DNA of 33,143 bases, taken from contig JAFZFT010000075.1 in assembly GCA_017555765.1 (NCBI GenBank), forward strand, positions 1 through 33,143. Reading direction: 5' to 3'. Below, in pieces: positions 13,601-20,086 of this stretch. Origin of the DNA: Clostridia bacterium. GTDB lineage: Bacteria; Bacillota; Clostridia; Oscillospirales; Acutalibacteraceae. A program made the translations under genes and the position numbers. The notes beneath the pieces are model-generated. The model saw nothing but the letters and a program-made list of their open reading frames with translations, searched no databases and had not been told where the DNA came from. Numbering within the stretch: the first letter of the stretch is position 1; each line of letters starts with the position of its first letter.

Positions 13601-14581
13601 TTAGGCGTGGAAGTCAGGCTTCTTTTTCTTAATAACAGTTAAAATGTATTCGTTCTTTTGCTTTAATGCATCGCAATAAGGTTCTTTAATCATAGAACCA
13701 TATTCACGTAATATGTAGTATGAAGTTATCAAATCATCTATTGATGAAGTGTTCAATGCTTTCTCAATATTGGTAATCGAAAGTGTCTGTGAAACTTCAA
13801 ATGCGATTCTTCCGACAGTGTTAAGCATATTACCGGCTTCTTCCAACATTCTTGGATGCAGATGATGATCAACGCAAAGTGGGTTTCCACCAATCATTAT
13901 CGTGGGGATAGTTCTGCTTAAAACTGATAACCATTCGTGTTGCTGTTCGACGGTAAAATTACACTTTACTGCTGCTTCATTGATTGTTTGAACTTTGTTG
14001 TCAGACGAATCAGCAATAGTAGCCATCGCATAAATTAGGCATCCTTGTGCAGTTAATGTAATAGGACTATTGTCGGCAACAACTTGAACAATTCCTTGTG
14101 ATAAGAGCGTTTTCCAAAAATCAGGCTTGTTGGTACTAATTCGTTGAACGGTCAAACCAATACAGCCGTTTGCTGCTTTCTTTGCCAAATCCAAAGAAGA
14201 ATAGACACATGTAAAAATAATACCGTTGTTGGACATTTTAATTAGTTTGTGTGAAACATCTTCTATAACAAAGAAATCATTATGTTTGAGCCAGTCAGCG
14301 GCCATTGATAACATAAATCCGCGATTGTGCTCTTGAATTTCCTTGGCGGTATGAGGATAAGTAGAAAGGTCACAGTTTGATGTTACAAAAACAACAGATA
14401 AAATTTCTCCTAAGGACAAATCGGAAACCATTTCTCTGTTTAATTTGATGCCTTTCCTCAAACAAGAAAAAACAAAGTTTTCTCTTTGTTCGTTGGTTAA
14501 AACATCGTTTTGAATAGTCAGCTGAAATGTTGTAGTATTTTGGTGTGTGTTTTTTTTCTTAAAGATATCTAACATTCCCAT
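13601..14581 (-). CDS. Unrecognised 326-residue soluble protein
   Basis: I do not recognise this protein. It has no signal peptide or membrane helix. It starts MGMLDIFKKKN followed by a Thr/Asn/Gln-rich stretch to about residue 33, then a mixed alpha/beta region and a helical C-terminal part (about 235-326). Possible landmarks are FVTSNCDLSTYPHT, LDLAKKAANGCIGLTVQR and VDHHLHPRMLEEAGNML. The N-terminal MGMLDIFKKK start is common in soluble proteins and phage or element-borne genes and carries no function. ATG at 14581 follows AAAGGGG at eight bases. A sigma-A promoter lies at 14613-14641. It is monocistronic and sits between repeats and a tRNA gene, a typical place for acquired DNA. An accessory function is inferred from this alone. 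Confidence 0.7.
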   Translation of the reverse strand: MGMLDIFKKKNTHQNTTTFQLTIQNDVLTNEQRENFVFSCLRKGIKLNREMVSDLSLGEILSVVFVTSNCDLSTYPHTAKEIQEHNRGFMLSMAADWLKHNDFFVIEDVSHKLIKMSNNGIIFTCVYSSLDLAKKAANGCIGLTVQRISTNKPDFWKTLLSQGIVQVVADNSPITLTAQGCLIYAMATIADSSDNKVQTINEAAVKCNFTVEQQHEWLSVLSRTIPTIMIGGNPLCVDHHLHPRMLEEAGNMLNTVGRIAFEVSQTLSITNIEKALNTSSIDDLITSYYILREYGSMIKEPYCDALKQKNEYILTVIKKKKPDFHA

Positions 14582-14612
14582 TTGGAGTGCCCCTTTCGTA
14601 TTTATTATCTAT

Positions 14613-14641
14613 ATAATATCAGAAAAACAATGTTTTTTCAA
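14613..14641 (-). promoter_or_regulatory. Promoter of the unknown 326-residue protein gene
   Basis: TTGAAA (14636-14641) and TATTAT (14613-14618) are separated by 17 bases, giving a leader of about 25 bases. The GTGACACTT inverted repeat begins five bases upstream of the -35 and could be an operator. Confidence 0.55.
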
Positions 14642-14645
14642 TATT

Positions 14646-14699
14646 CAGTGACACTTTTCCCCTAACAATGACACTTATCTTTTGGGTAAAGTGTCACTG
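14646..14699. repeat. GTGACACTT inverted and direct repeats
   Basis: CAGTGACACTTT (14646-14657) and AAAGTGTCACTG (14688-14699) are perfect 12-bp inverted repeats. A third copy of GACACTT at 14670-14676 lies 20 bases after the first in direct orientation. The sequence resembles the multiple short repeats at the ends of IS21-type elements, but it could equally be a regulator's operator. The rest of 14700-14830 shows no feature I can support. Confidence 0.6.
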
Positions 14700-14831
14700 T
14701 GACTGTTTCTGGTGAAAAAATGAATATGTTCAAGTCATTCAACTTCGACTTTTGTGTGGTCAATTTTGATACAATGAAACTAATCTTATCTGCATTGTGT
14801 TAGAAACCCTTATGCCGCAAGGCTTTTGGGA

Positions 14832-14873
14832 TATAGAAAAAGCACGATGGTTTTGTATCAAAACCATCGTGCT
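14832..14873 (-). terminator. Intrinsic terminator of tRNA-Ala
   Basis: On the minus strand AGCACGATGGTTTTG and CAAAACCATCGTGCT form a 15-bp perfect stem followed by TTTTCTATA, four bases after the tRNA CCA end. Confidence 0.9.
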
Positions 14874-14877
14874 AATT

Positions 14878-14953
<76 letters not shown>

Positions 14954-14971
14954 ATTTGCTATTGCCCGATT

Positions 14972-15000
14972 ATATTACCATAAAGGCATAAATTTGTCAA
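14972..15000 (-). promoter_or_regulatory. Promoter of tRNA-Ala
   Basis: A perfect TTGACA (14995-15000) is 17 bases from TAATAT (14972-14977). A TATAAT three bases further on would need a 20-base spacer. Confidence 0.65.
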
Positions 15001-15021
15001 GATATTTTCTCCATTTTTAAC

Positions 15022-15046
15022 GGCAAGGGACTACTGTCGCCTTGCC
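15022..15046 (-). other. Hairpin across the stop codon of the ECF S component gene
   Basis: GGCAAGG and CCTTGCC (7 bp, plus GAC/GTC inside after a bulged base) flank the TAG stop at 15031. Only GTTAAAAATGG follows on the minus strand, so there is no proper U tract. It may be a weak terminator or an RNA-stabilising stem. Confidence 0.35.
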
Positions 15047-15549
15047 GCTTTATCTGCTTTTCTGAGTATTTCGATTATCGGTACGACGAGAAAGCCGCCG
15101 AAAAAGTTAGCCACACCGTGAACTGTATCAAACACTGCGCCCGCAGCTATCCAGGCTATCATTCCCTTGAAATCGAGTCCGAAGAAAATTGCCTGAGCAG
15201 GTGCGTAAAGTATGCCGAACATAAAACCGTGAAGCGCACAAACCGCTACATATACCGCAACTGCCGCCGCTTTCGGCATGTTCTTCGGCAAGAGCATTGT
15301 AACAGCCCAGAGTATTGTCCATATGTATAAATACGGTACCCACCAGGCGTTGAAGCCGCCGAAAATACCCGTAAGAAGTACGAATATATAAATCGGATAA
15401 AGCGCTTTTTTTCGGTACACAACAGTAAAGGCTACTGTCAGCACCCCGACAAGATGGATATTCGGCAGTGCCTCCATTATCAGCTTCGAGCAGTACATAA
15501 GCGTGCCAAGCATACCGAAAATCGCTGTTTCTCTTACTGTAAGCTTCAT
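15031..15549 (-). CDS. ECF transporter S component, probably for cobalamin or a related corrinoid
   Basis: A 172-residue integral membrane protein with about five helices, the size and hydrophobicity of energy-coupling-factor substrate-binding (S) subunits. It begins MKLTVRETAIFGMLGTLMY, the usual S-component start with a small-residue first helix for docking EcfT. Later segments include GIFGGFNAWWVPYLY and HGVANFFGGFLVVP. The EcfA, EcfA' and EcfT module must be encoded elsewhere. ATG at 15549 overlaps the preceding stop by one base (TAATG), implying translational coupling to the DUF4430 lipoprotein. The substrate is inferred from the cobalamin riboswitch at 16149-16236 and from DUF4430. Confidence 0.85.
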   Translation of the reverse strand: MKLTVRETAIFGMLGTLMYCSKLIMEALPNIHLVGVLTVAFTVVYRKKALYPIYIFVLLTGIFGGFNAWWVPYLYIWTILWAVTMLLPKNMPKAAAVAVYVAVCALHGFMFGILYAPAQAIFFGLDFKGMIAWIAAGAVFDTVHGVANFFGGFLVVPIIEILRKADKAARRQ

Positions 15550-15974
15550 TATTCAGCCTTGAATGCGTATGCGGTGCCCTCTGTGATGTCTGTCATATCG
15601 ACACCTGTGGCGGAAAGCTCATCATTCGCATAAAATGCCCAGTATTTGCCGTCTTTCTCATAATCATATGTCATTCCCGACACTGTCTTTACATAAAGTC
15701 CGTAAGGGCCGTTTTCGCCTGAAATCAAACCTGCATCAAGAAGTGCTTCGCCAACTGTCTTTTTGTCAGTGCTTACATTGTAGTACTTTGTGTTGCCGTC
15801 GGCATCTACTACAGTAAACCCGAAGATTGTCTCTCCTTCTCCGACTTCGATGATTGCGGTATTGTCCCCTGCTGTAAGCTGTACATCTGTGTTGGTGTTG
15901 GCTTCGGTTTTACCGCATGCAGCAAAGCTTAAAAGCATAATTGCTACAAGTAAAATTGCTGATAATTTTTTCAT
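15549..15974 (-). CDS. DUF4430-domain lipoprotein
   Basis: A 141-residue exported lipoprotein. Residues 1-20 form a signal peptide ending in the lipobox SFAAC, with the lipidated Cys at 20. The rest (about 40-141) matches the DUF4430 pattern: a beta strand around FTVVDADGNTKYY, then KTVGEALLDAGLISG, YGLYVKTVSGM and WAFYANDELSATGVD. As I recall, DUF4430 is also the C-terminal domain of vertebrate intrinsic factor and transcobalamin, so corrinoid binding is plausible. It would capture the ligand outside the membrane for the S component encoded next. ATG at 15974 follows AAAGGAG. Expression lies under the cobalamin riboswitch, about 175 bases upstream. Confidence 0.87.
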   Translation of the reverse strand: MKKLSAILLVAIMLLSFAACGKTEANTNTDVQLTAGDNTAIIEVGEGETIFGFTVVDADGNTKYYNVSTDKKTVGEALLDAGLISGENGPYGLYVKTVSGMTYDYEKDGKYWAFYANDELSATGVDMTDITEGTAYAFKAE

Positions 15975-16070
15975 TTTTTTGTACTCCTTTGTTTTTATTT
16001 TTGTTGCGATTGAATTAAAGTGTTTTTCTTCATCATCCTTTCAAAAAAATACTTCCCATCCGTACGTGAT

Positions 16071-16134
16071 GAGAAGACAACAAAGAAGACTCCGCTACGC
16101 AGAGTTTTTTTCGTTGCACTCTCCATTACCCGAA
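16071..16134 (-). promoter_or_regulatory. Expression platform of the cobalamin riboswitch
   Basis: Downstream of the aptamer, ACTCTGC-GTA-GCGGAGT (16089-16105) forms a 7-bp hairpin followed by CTTCTTTGTTG, a plausible terminator. Just before it GAGAGT can pair with the ACTCT of the left arm, which would break that hairpin. Two mutually exclusive folds are therefore possible, as expected for a transcription-attenuation switch. Confidence 0.5.
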
Positions 16135-16148
16135 AGTACAGTACGTAT

Positions 16149-16236
16149 GTCAGCAAATGAGCATTCCGACTTACACTGAGGATTACGGCAATGGCTGTTG
16201 CTCGGGATTTGCACCCGTATTTCCTCATTTGCTGAC
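16149..16236 (-). ncRNA. Cobalamin riboswitch aptamer
   Basis: A 13-bp closing stem, GTCAGCAAATGAG with CTCATTTGCTGAC, encloses conserved cobalamin-riboswitch segments. On the minus strand these are ACGGGTGCAAATCCCGAGC, then AACAGCCA, then GCCGTAATCC, and AAGTCGGAATGC before the closing arm. It lies between a consensus promoter and the DUF4430/ECF S operon, which fits feedback control of corrinoid uptake. Confidence 0.88.
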
Positions 16237-16239
16237 AGC

Positions 16240-16268
16240 ATTATAGCATATCTGAAAAGCTTTGTCAA
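16240..16268 (-). promoter_or_regulatory. Promoter of the corrinoid uptake operon
   Basis: A perfect TTGACA (16263-16268), 17-base spacer and perfect TATAAT (16240-16245), immediately before the riboswitch. Confidence 0.9.
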
Positions 16269-16302
16269 TAACAAAAAGTACCCGCCTGAGCGAGTACTTT
16301 TT
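16266..16302 (-). terminator. Intrinsic terminator after the PKTGD surface protein gene
   Basis: On the minus strand AAAAAGTACTCGC, loop TCAG, GCGGGTACTTTTT forms a 13-bp stem with one G-T pair and U residues. It overlaps the -35 of the next promoter by about three bases. Confidence 0.8.
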
Positions 16303-16347
16303 ATCCGTTTATAGCTTTTTATAAAAAGTTAAAAGAGATTCGGAAGA

Positions 16348-17133
16348 TTATTCTTCTTCCTTTTTCTTCATGCAAACGAAAGCTGCGCCGGTTGCTACTG
16401 CAAGAGTGCCAAGTGCTACGAATACTGCAGATGTATCACCTGTCTTCGGGGGCTTTGTAGTAACAACAGGAGGTACTGTTGGCTCTTCAACCTTACCGAT
16501 GAAGCCGATGTAGAGGTTTGCGAAGAAGTTAACGATTTCGTTGTCAAGTAAGCCTTCGATAAGTGTTGTATCAAGGCCAAGACCTTCAAGAGCTGATAAA
16601 ATCATATCAACAATTGAGCCTGTTGACTGTGTTGCTGATTCAGCAAGCTTAGCGATGTTGAATTCACCTGTCTCGTATGATGCAAGGCTGATGCCGCTAC
16701 CATTGAAGGTACCGATAACAGTGCTCATAAGTGACTCAAGACCACCGTCTGAAAGAGCGCTGACAACACCTGTAAGAATGTCTGATGTCTGCTCGTCAAC
16801 GGGAATAAGGCTGATGATTGATGAAAGATCAAAGCTGTTTGAAGCTGTGCCGTTACCTGAGTTTGAAGCCTGAACAGAATTCATATCCTGTAAAGCGCCT
16901 TCAATCTTTGCTACGGTATCGTCATCATCACCTTCGAAGCTCTCGAGAAGAGCATCAACGTCAACATCTTCAAGATTGAGATCACCAAGAATGCTTTCGA
17001 CATCGGAAGCTGTAAGACCGCCGAGATCTACACCATTTAAGATTGACTCAAGATCTGATGCTGCTGATACAGATGATACAAGCATTGCAACGCAAAGCAT
17101 TACTGCAACGATTACACCAAAAAACTTTTTCAC
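16348..17133 (-). CDS. Exported cell-surface protein with a PKTGD sorting-type C-terminus
   Basis: A 261-residue secreted protein of unknown function. Residues 1-24 form a signal peptide ending in SVSAA. The mature part opens with Asp/Leu-rich repeats (LESILNGVDLGGL and VESILGDLNLEDV) and an acidic stretch, continues with Ser/Gly/Leu-rich helical sequence, then a TVPPVVTTKPPKTGD linker. PKTGD (229-233), a hydrophobic helix and the tail KKKEEE follow the plan of sortase substrates, in a variant common in Clostridia. No sortase is in the window. The start is GTG at 17133 after AAAGGATG, the only sensible start before the signal peptide. It has its own promoter (17203-17231) and terminator. Confidence 0.8.
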   Translation of the reverse strand: MKKFFGVIVAVMLCVAMLVSSVSAASDLESILNGVDLGGLTASDVESILGDLNLEDVDVDALLESFEGDDDDTVAKIEGALQDMNSVQASNSGNGTASNSFDLSSIISLIPVDEQTSDILTGVVSALSDGGLESLMSTVIGTFNGSGISLASYETGEFNIAKLAESATQSTGSIVDMILSALEGLGLDTTLIEGLLDNEIVNFFANLYIGFIGKVEEPTVPPVVTTKPPKTGDTSAVFVALGTLAVATGAAFVCMKKKEEE

Positions 17134-17202
17134 GTTATGTCCATCCTTTCATAATATTTATATAAACAGTAAAAACTGTAAATATACTTCCTCAACTGAA
17201 AT

Positions 17203-17231
17203 ATTATACTACATATTGTATCGTTTTACAA
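17203..17231 (-). promoter_or_regulatory. Promoter of the PKTGD surface protein gene
   Basis: TTGTAA (17226-17231) and TATAAT (17203-17208) with a 17-base spacer. The leader to the GTG start is about 65 bases. Confidence 0.7.
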
Positions 17232-17257
17232 TAGTTTTCACAAATAATATTCAAATT

Positions 17258-18349
17258 TTACCATGTTATGTAAACGTCAAGGCCCTGTGTGGTGAAGTTT
17301 TCACCGAGTACATATCCGTTTTCCTTAAGAGCTCCGCAGATTCCGAGAAGCATTGCATAATCCTTTGCGGTAATTCTGCAGCTGAGTGAAAGCTCGGAAC
17401 GGTCTGTCATCTTGTCAAGTCTGCCGGGTACGAAGCCTGTACACCACCAGTATTTTCCGTACTCTCTTGAGTAAATCTCCTCACCGTTACGGTAGCCTGT
17501 CATTGACATAAAGAGAGCTTCATCATTGCTTGCGGCATCGTAGTGCTCAACCTCTCTGTCCTTGGGCTTTGTGTATACACCGATTTCATGACCTACGAAG
17601 AGATAGCCGTACTGACCCTTCCAGAACTGAATCATCCAATCCTTTCCGCCGTACTCAAATCTGAGTCTCATTGTATCCATAAAGATACCAACGAAGGGAG
17701 CACCGAGGTCATAAAGCTCGTTGTAACCACCATAGCGCTGCCAGGGGTCAGTACTTGTGTAATAGAAGTTGCCGTCGGGGTCGTACTGATATCCGCCGAG
17801 ACCGTTATCAAATATAGCACCGTTTTCGCTTGTATTGGAATTAGTACTGCCTGTTGTAGGCTGAGTTGAAGGCTTGGTGCCGGGTTGTATTGAGGGTTGA
17901 GTACTGGGCTGTGTAGAGGGCTGAGTACTCGGCTGAGTTGAAGGTTGTGTTGAAGGCTGAGTACTCGGCTGTGTTGAGCCTTCTGTTGAAGGTTCTGTTA
18001 CACCCTCTCCTGAAGGAGTTGTGGAGTTCTCAGTACCTGAAGGGTCTGTAACCTGAGACGGATTTGTAACAGATGAAGGATCTGTTACTCCTGAGGGAGC
18101 TGTAGCTGATGAAGGATCAGTTACAATGATCGCAGGAAGGTCGCCTGTACTTACTGTAGGATCAATAGTGGTTGAAGTGTTATTATCCTGAACAGGTGTT
18201 GCCTGAGTTGTAGGCGGCAAGGTAGTCTTTGCCGGAGGAGGAACATCGTCCTTCCCGAGTATAGCATTCATACCTACAAATGAACCTATACACATAACTA
18301 TCAAGGCAATAACCACAAGGATTGCCGACTTATTATTTTTTGTATTCAT
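17258..18349 (-). CDS. Membrane-anchored DUF4474 protein with a Ser-Thr-Gln-Pro repeat linker
   Basis: A 363-residue protein. Residues 8-31 form an uncleaved signal anchor. Residues 35-177 are a low-complexity Pro/Thr/Ser linker with about ten STQP-type repeats at 125-164. Residues 178-363 match the DUF4474 domain as I remember it, with YYTSTDPWQR, LYDLGAPFVGIFMDTMR, DWMIQFWKGQYG and GHEIGVYTKP. DUF4474 is a clostridial extracytoplasmic domain of unknown function. The linker would carry it across the wall, where it may be glycosylated. ATG at 18349 follows CGGAGGT. No clear terminator follows, so some read-through into the PKTGD gene is possible. Confidence 0.82.
   Translation of the reverse strand: MNTKNNKSAILVVIALIVMCIGSFVGMNAILGKDDVPPPAKTTLPPTTQATPVQDNNTSTTIDPTVSTGDLPAIIVTDPSSATAPSGVTDPSSVTNPSQVTDPSGTENSTTPSGEGVTEPSTEGSTQPSTQPSTQPSTQPSTQPSTQPSTQPSIQPGTKPSTQPTTGSTNSNTSENGAIFDNGLGGYQYDPDGNFYYTSTDPWQRYGGYNELYDLGAPFVGIFMDTMRLRFEYGGKDWMIQFWKGQYGYLFVGHEIGVYTKPKDREVEHYDAASNDEALFMSMTGYRNGEEIYSREYGKYWWCTGFVPGRLDKMTDRSELSLSCRITAKDYAMLLGICGALKENGYVLGENFTTQGLDVYITW
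17858..17977 (-). repeat. 12-bp tandem repeats encoding Ser-Thr-Gln-Pro
   Basis: About ten imperfect 12-bp units encode the STQP-like tetrapeptides of the DUF4474 protein. The units differ mainly at synonymous positions, so the peptide repeat appears to be maintained by selection rather than by recent slippage. Copy number may vary between strains. Confidence 0.8.
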
Positions 18350-18403
18350 AGGAAACCTCCGAAAAAACTACATAGTTTCTGATATTACTTTTATACATTG
18401 TAT

Positions 18404-18432
18404 AGATTAACAGATTATAGCAAAAAGGTCAA
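18404..18432 (-). promoter_or_regulatory. Possible promoter of the DUF4474 gene
   Basis: TTGACC (18427-18432) and TAATCT (18404-18409) have a 17-base spacer. A perfect TATAAT overlaps the spacer but has no good -35 at the right distance, so the exact promoter is uncertain. Confidence 0.4.
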
Positions 18433-18487
18433 GTATAAAACGAAATATTTACAATTAAATAACAGTTTTTTTCGCCTTTTATAACAC

Positions 18488-18519
18488 GAAAAAGCAGAGC
18501 AGTTTTCTTACTGCTCTGC
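18488..18519 (-). terminator. Intrinsic terminator of ftsZ
   Basis: On the minus strand GCAGAGCAGT, loop AAGAAA, ACTGCTCTGC forms a perfect 10-bp stem followed by TTTTTCG, 23 bases past the ftsZ stop codon. Confidence 0.92.
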
Positions 18520-18542
18520 AATATAATTCAGGTTACTGATTA

Positions 18543-19904
18543 TCAGTTGTTGCCGAAAATATTTCTGCCCTTGAATACGGGAAGAATATCACTGTCATCA
18601 TCATCTGTATCGTCGAAAATTGACTCAGCCTTCTTCTCGGCTGCTGCCTCTGCAGGAGCCTCCTCAACAGGTGCTGCTGCAGCTTCCGCTACGGGAGCCT
18701 GTACGGGAGCAAAATCAGCGGGGTTAAGGTTACCCATACCGTTTGCTTCTGCAGCCTTCTGGAAGATTGATACGAAGCTCTGACCGAATTTTGTTGATGC
18801 AAAATCAATTGTTTCGGGATCCATTGATGAGAAAATTGAAGTTGAATCCTTCTTAGCTGACTGGCTGATAAACTCGGGAGCTGCCGCCTGCTGTGCGGGC
18901 TGAGCTGCTGTCTGAGCTGCTTCTGCTGCAACTGTTTTTGCGTTCTCCTCAATGCCGAAGCCTGTTGCGATAACAGTGATGAGCATTTCGTCGCCCATAT
19001 CCTCGTCAAATACAGAACCGAAGATGATGTTTGCGTCGGGATGTGTTGCATCAGCAATAAGTGAGCCTGCCTGCTCGATCATATCAAGTGACATATCCGA
19101 TGAGCATGTAACGTTGATGATAACACCGCTTGCACCGTCGATAGCTGTCTCGAGAAGGGGGCTTGTGATTGCCTGCTTTGTTGCCTCAGCAGCACAGTCT
19201 GCACCTCTGCCGCGACCGATACCCATATGAGCAAGACCTGCGTCCTTCATTACGCTCTTGATATCTGCAAAGTCGAGGTTGATGTAACCGGGAACCTTGA
19301 TTGTATCTGAAATACTCTTAACACCCTGCCAGAGTACATCATTAGCCTTGCCGAAAGCATCCTTCATGCTGAGGCTCTTGTCGCCTAAAAGCTTGAGTCT
19401 TTCGTTGGGGATAACGATAAGGCTGTCTACGTGCTTTTCAAGCTCTCTGATACCGTCTTCAGCCTGCTTCATTCTCTTCTTGCCTTCAAATCTGAAAGGC
19501 TTTGTAACAATACCTACAGTAAGTGCACCGAGCTCTCTTGCAATTTCCGCAACAACGGGAGCCGCACCTGTACCTGTACCGCCGCCCATACCGGCTGTAA
19601 TGAACACCATATCTGTTGAACGGAGTGCATCAGCAATTACGTCACGGCTTTCTTCAGCAGCCTTTCTGCCGATTGCGGGATCACCGCCTGCACCCATGCA
19701 TCCGGTAGCCTTTTCACCGATCTGAATCTTATGTGTAGCCTTTGAATTTTCAAGAATCTGTCTGTCAGTATTGATTGAAAGGAATTCAACGCCGATGATA
19801 CCTGACTCAACCATTCCGTTAACAGCGTTGCCGCCGCCACCGCCGACACCGATTACTTTAATCTGATTGTAAGCGATGTTTTCGTTGTCAATGATAAATG
19901 CCAT
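18543..19904 (-). CDS. ftsZ: Cell division GTPase FtsZ
   Basis: FtsZ polymerises with GTP into the cytokinetic ring at midcell. In this 453-residue protein the GTP-binding tubulin signature GGGTGTG is at 107-113, [10 protein letters not shown] is at 19-28, and the T7-loop region [11 protein letters not shown] supplies the catalytic Asp. After the conserved core (to about residue 320) comes an Ala/Gln/Glu-rich linker of about 110 residues, then the C-terminal peptide [14 protein letters not shown]. That peptide is a divergent version of the IPxFLR-type tail that binds FtsA, SepF or ZipA. It lacks the usual Leu-Arg pair. ATG at 19904 follows ACAGGAGGAAG. It has its own promoter and terminator, so it can be expressed separately from the upstream dcw genes. 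Confidence 0.98.
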   Translation of the reverse strand: MAFIIDNENIAYNQIKVIGVGGGGGNAVNGMVESGIIGVEFLSINTDRQILENSKATHKIQIGEKATGCMGAGGDPAIGRKAAEESRDVIADALRSTDMVFITAGMGGGTGTGAAPVVAEIARELGALTVGIVTKPFRFEGKKRMKQAEDGIRELEKHVDSLIVIPNERLKLLGDKSLSMKDAFGKANDVLWQGVKSISDTIKVPGYINLDFADIKSVMKDAGLAHMGIGRGRGADCAAEATKQAITSPLLETAIDGASGVIINVTCSSDMSLDMIEQAGSLIADATHPDANIIFGSVFDEDMGDEMLITVIATGFGIEENAKTVAAEAAQTAAQPAQQAAAPEFISQSAKKDSTSIFSSMDPETIDFASTKFGQSFVSIFQKAAEANGMGNLNPADFAPVQAPVAEAAAAPVEEAPAEAAAEKKAESIFDDTDDDDSDILPVFKGRNIFGNN

Positions 19905-19992
19905 TTTACTTCCTCCTGTAATATATCAAATTGGTAAAAATCAAATCAAGCAGTACACCTTCAAACAGGCATACTTCCTTATTATCCATAGG

Positions 19993-20021
19993 ATTATACC
20001 ACGTTTTTTCAGAAATTACAA
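19993..20021 (-). promoter_or_regulatory. Promoter of ftsZ
   Basis: TTGTAA (20016-20021), 17-base spacer, TATAAT (19993-19998), with TGG just before the -10 giving an extended -10. The leader is about 85 bases. The rest of the 20087-19904 gap is AT-rich without other clear signals. Confidence 0.75.
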
Positions 20022-20086
20022 TAACAATATTAAAATTAGATTTCTCTTTTTTCTTATATTTTTGTAAAAATTACTGAAATATACCT

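Noticed and set aside
13146..13642. Several overlapping open frames of 70-76 codons through the hairpin mosaic
   Set aside because: They arise because the ATATCATCAA modules happen to lack stops. They have no RBS or family match, and such frames are typical false annotations over this kind of repeat.
18547..19725. Long plus-strand open frames across ftsZ
   Set aside because: They are antisense to ftsZ and reflect its biased codon use; no RBS or recognisable protein.
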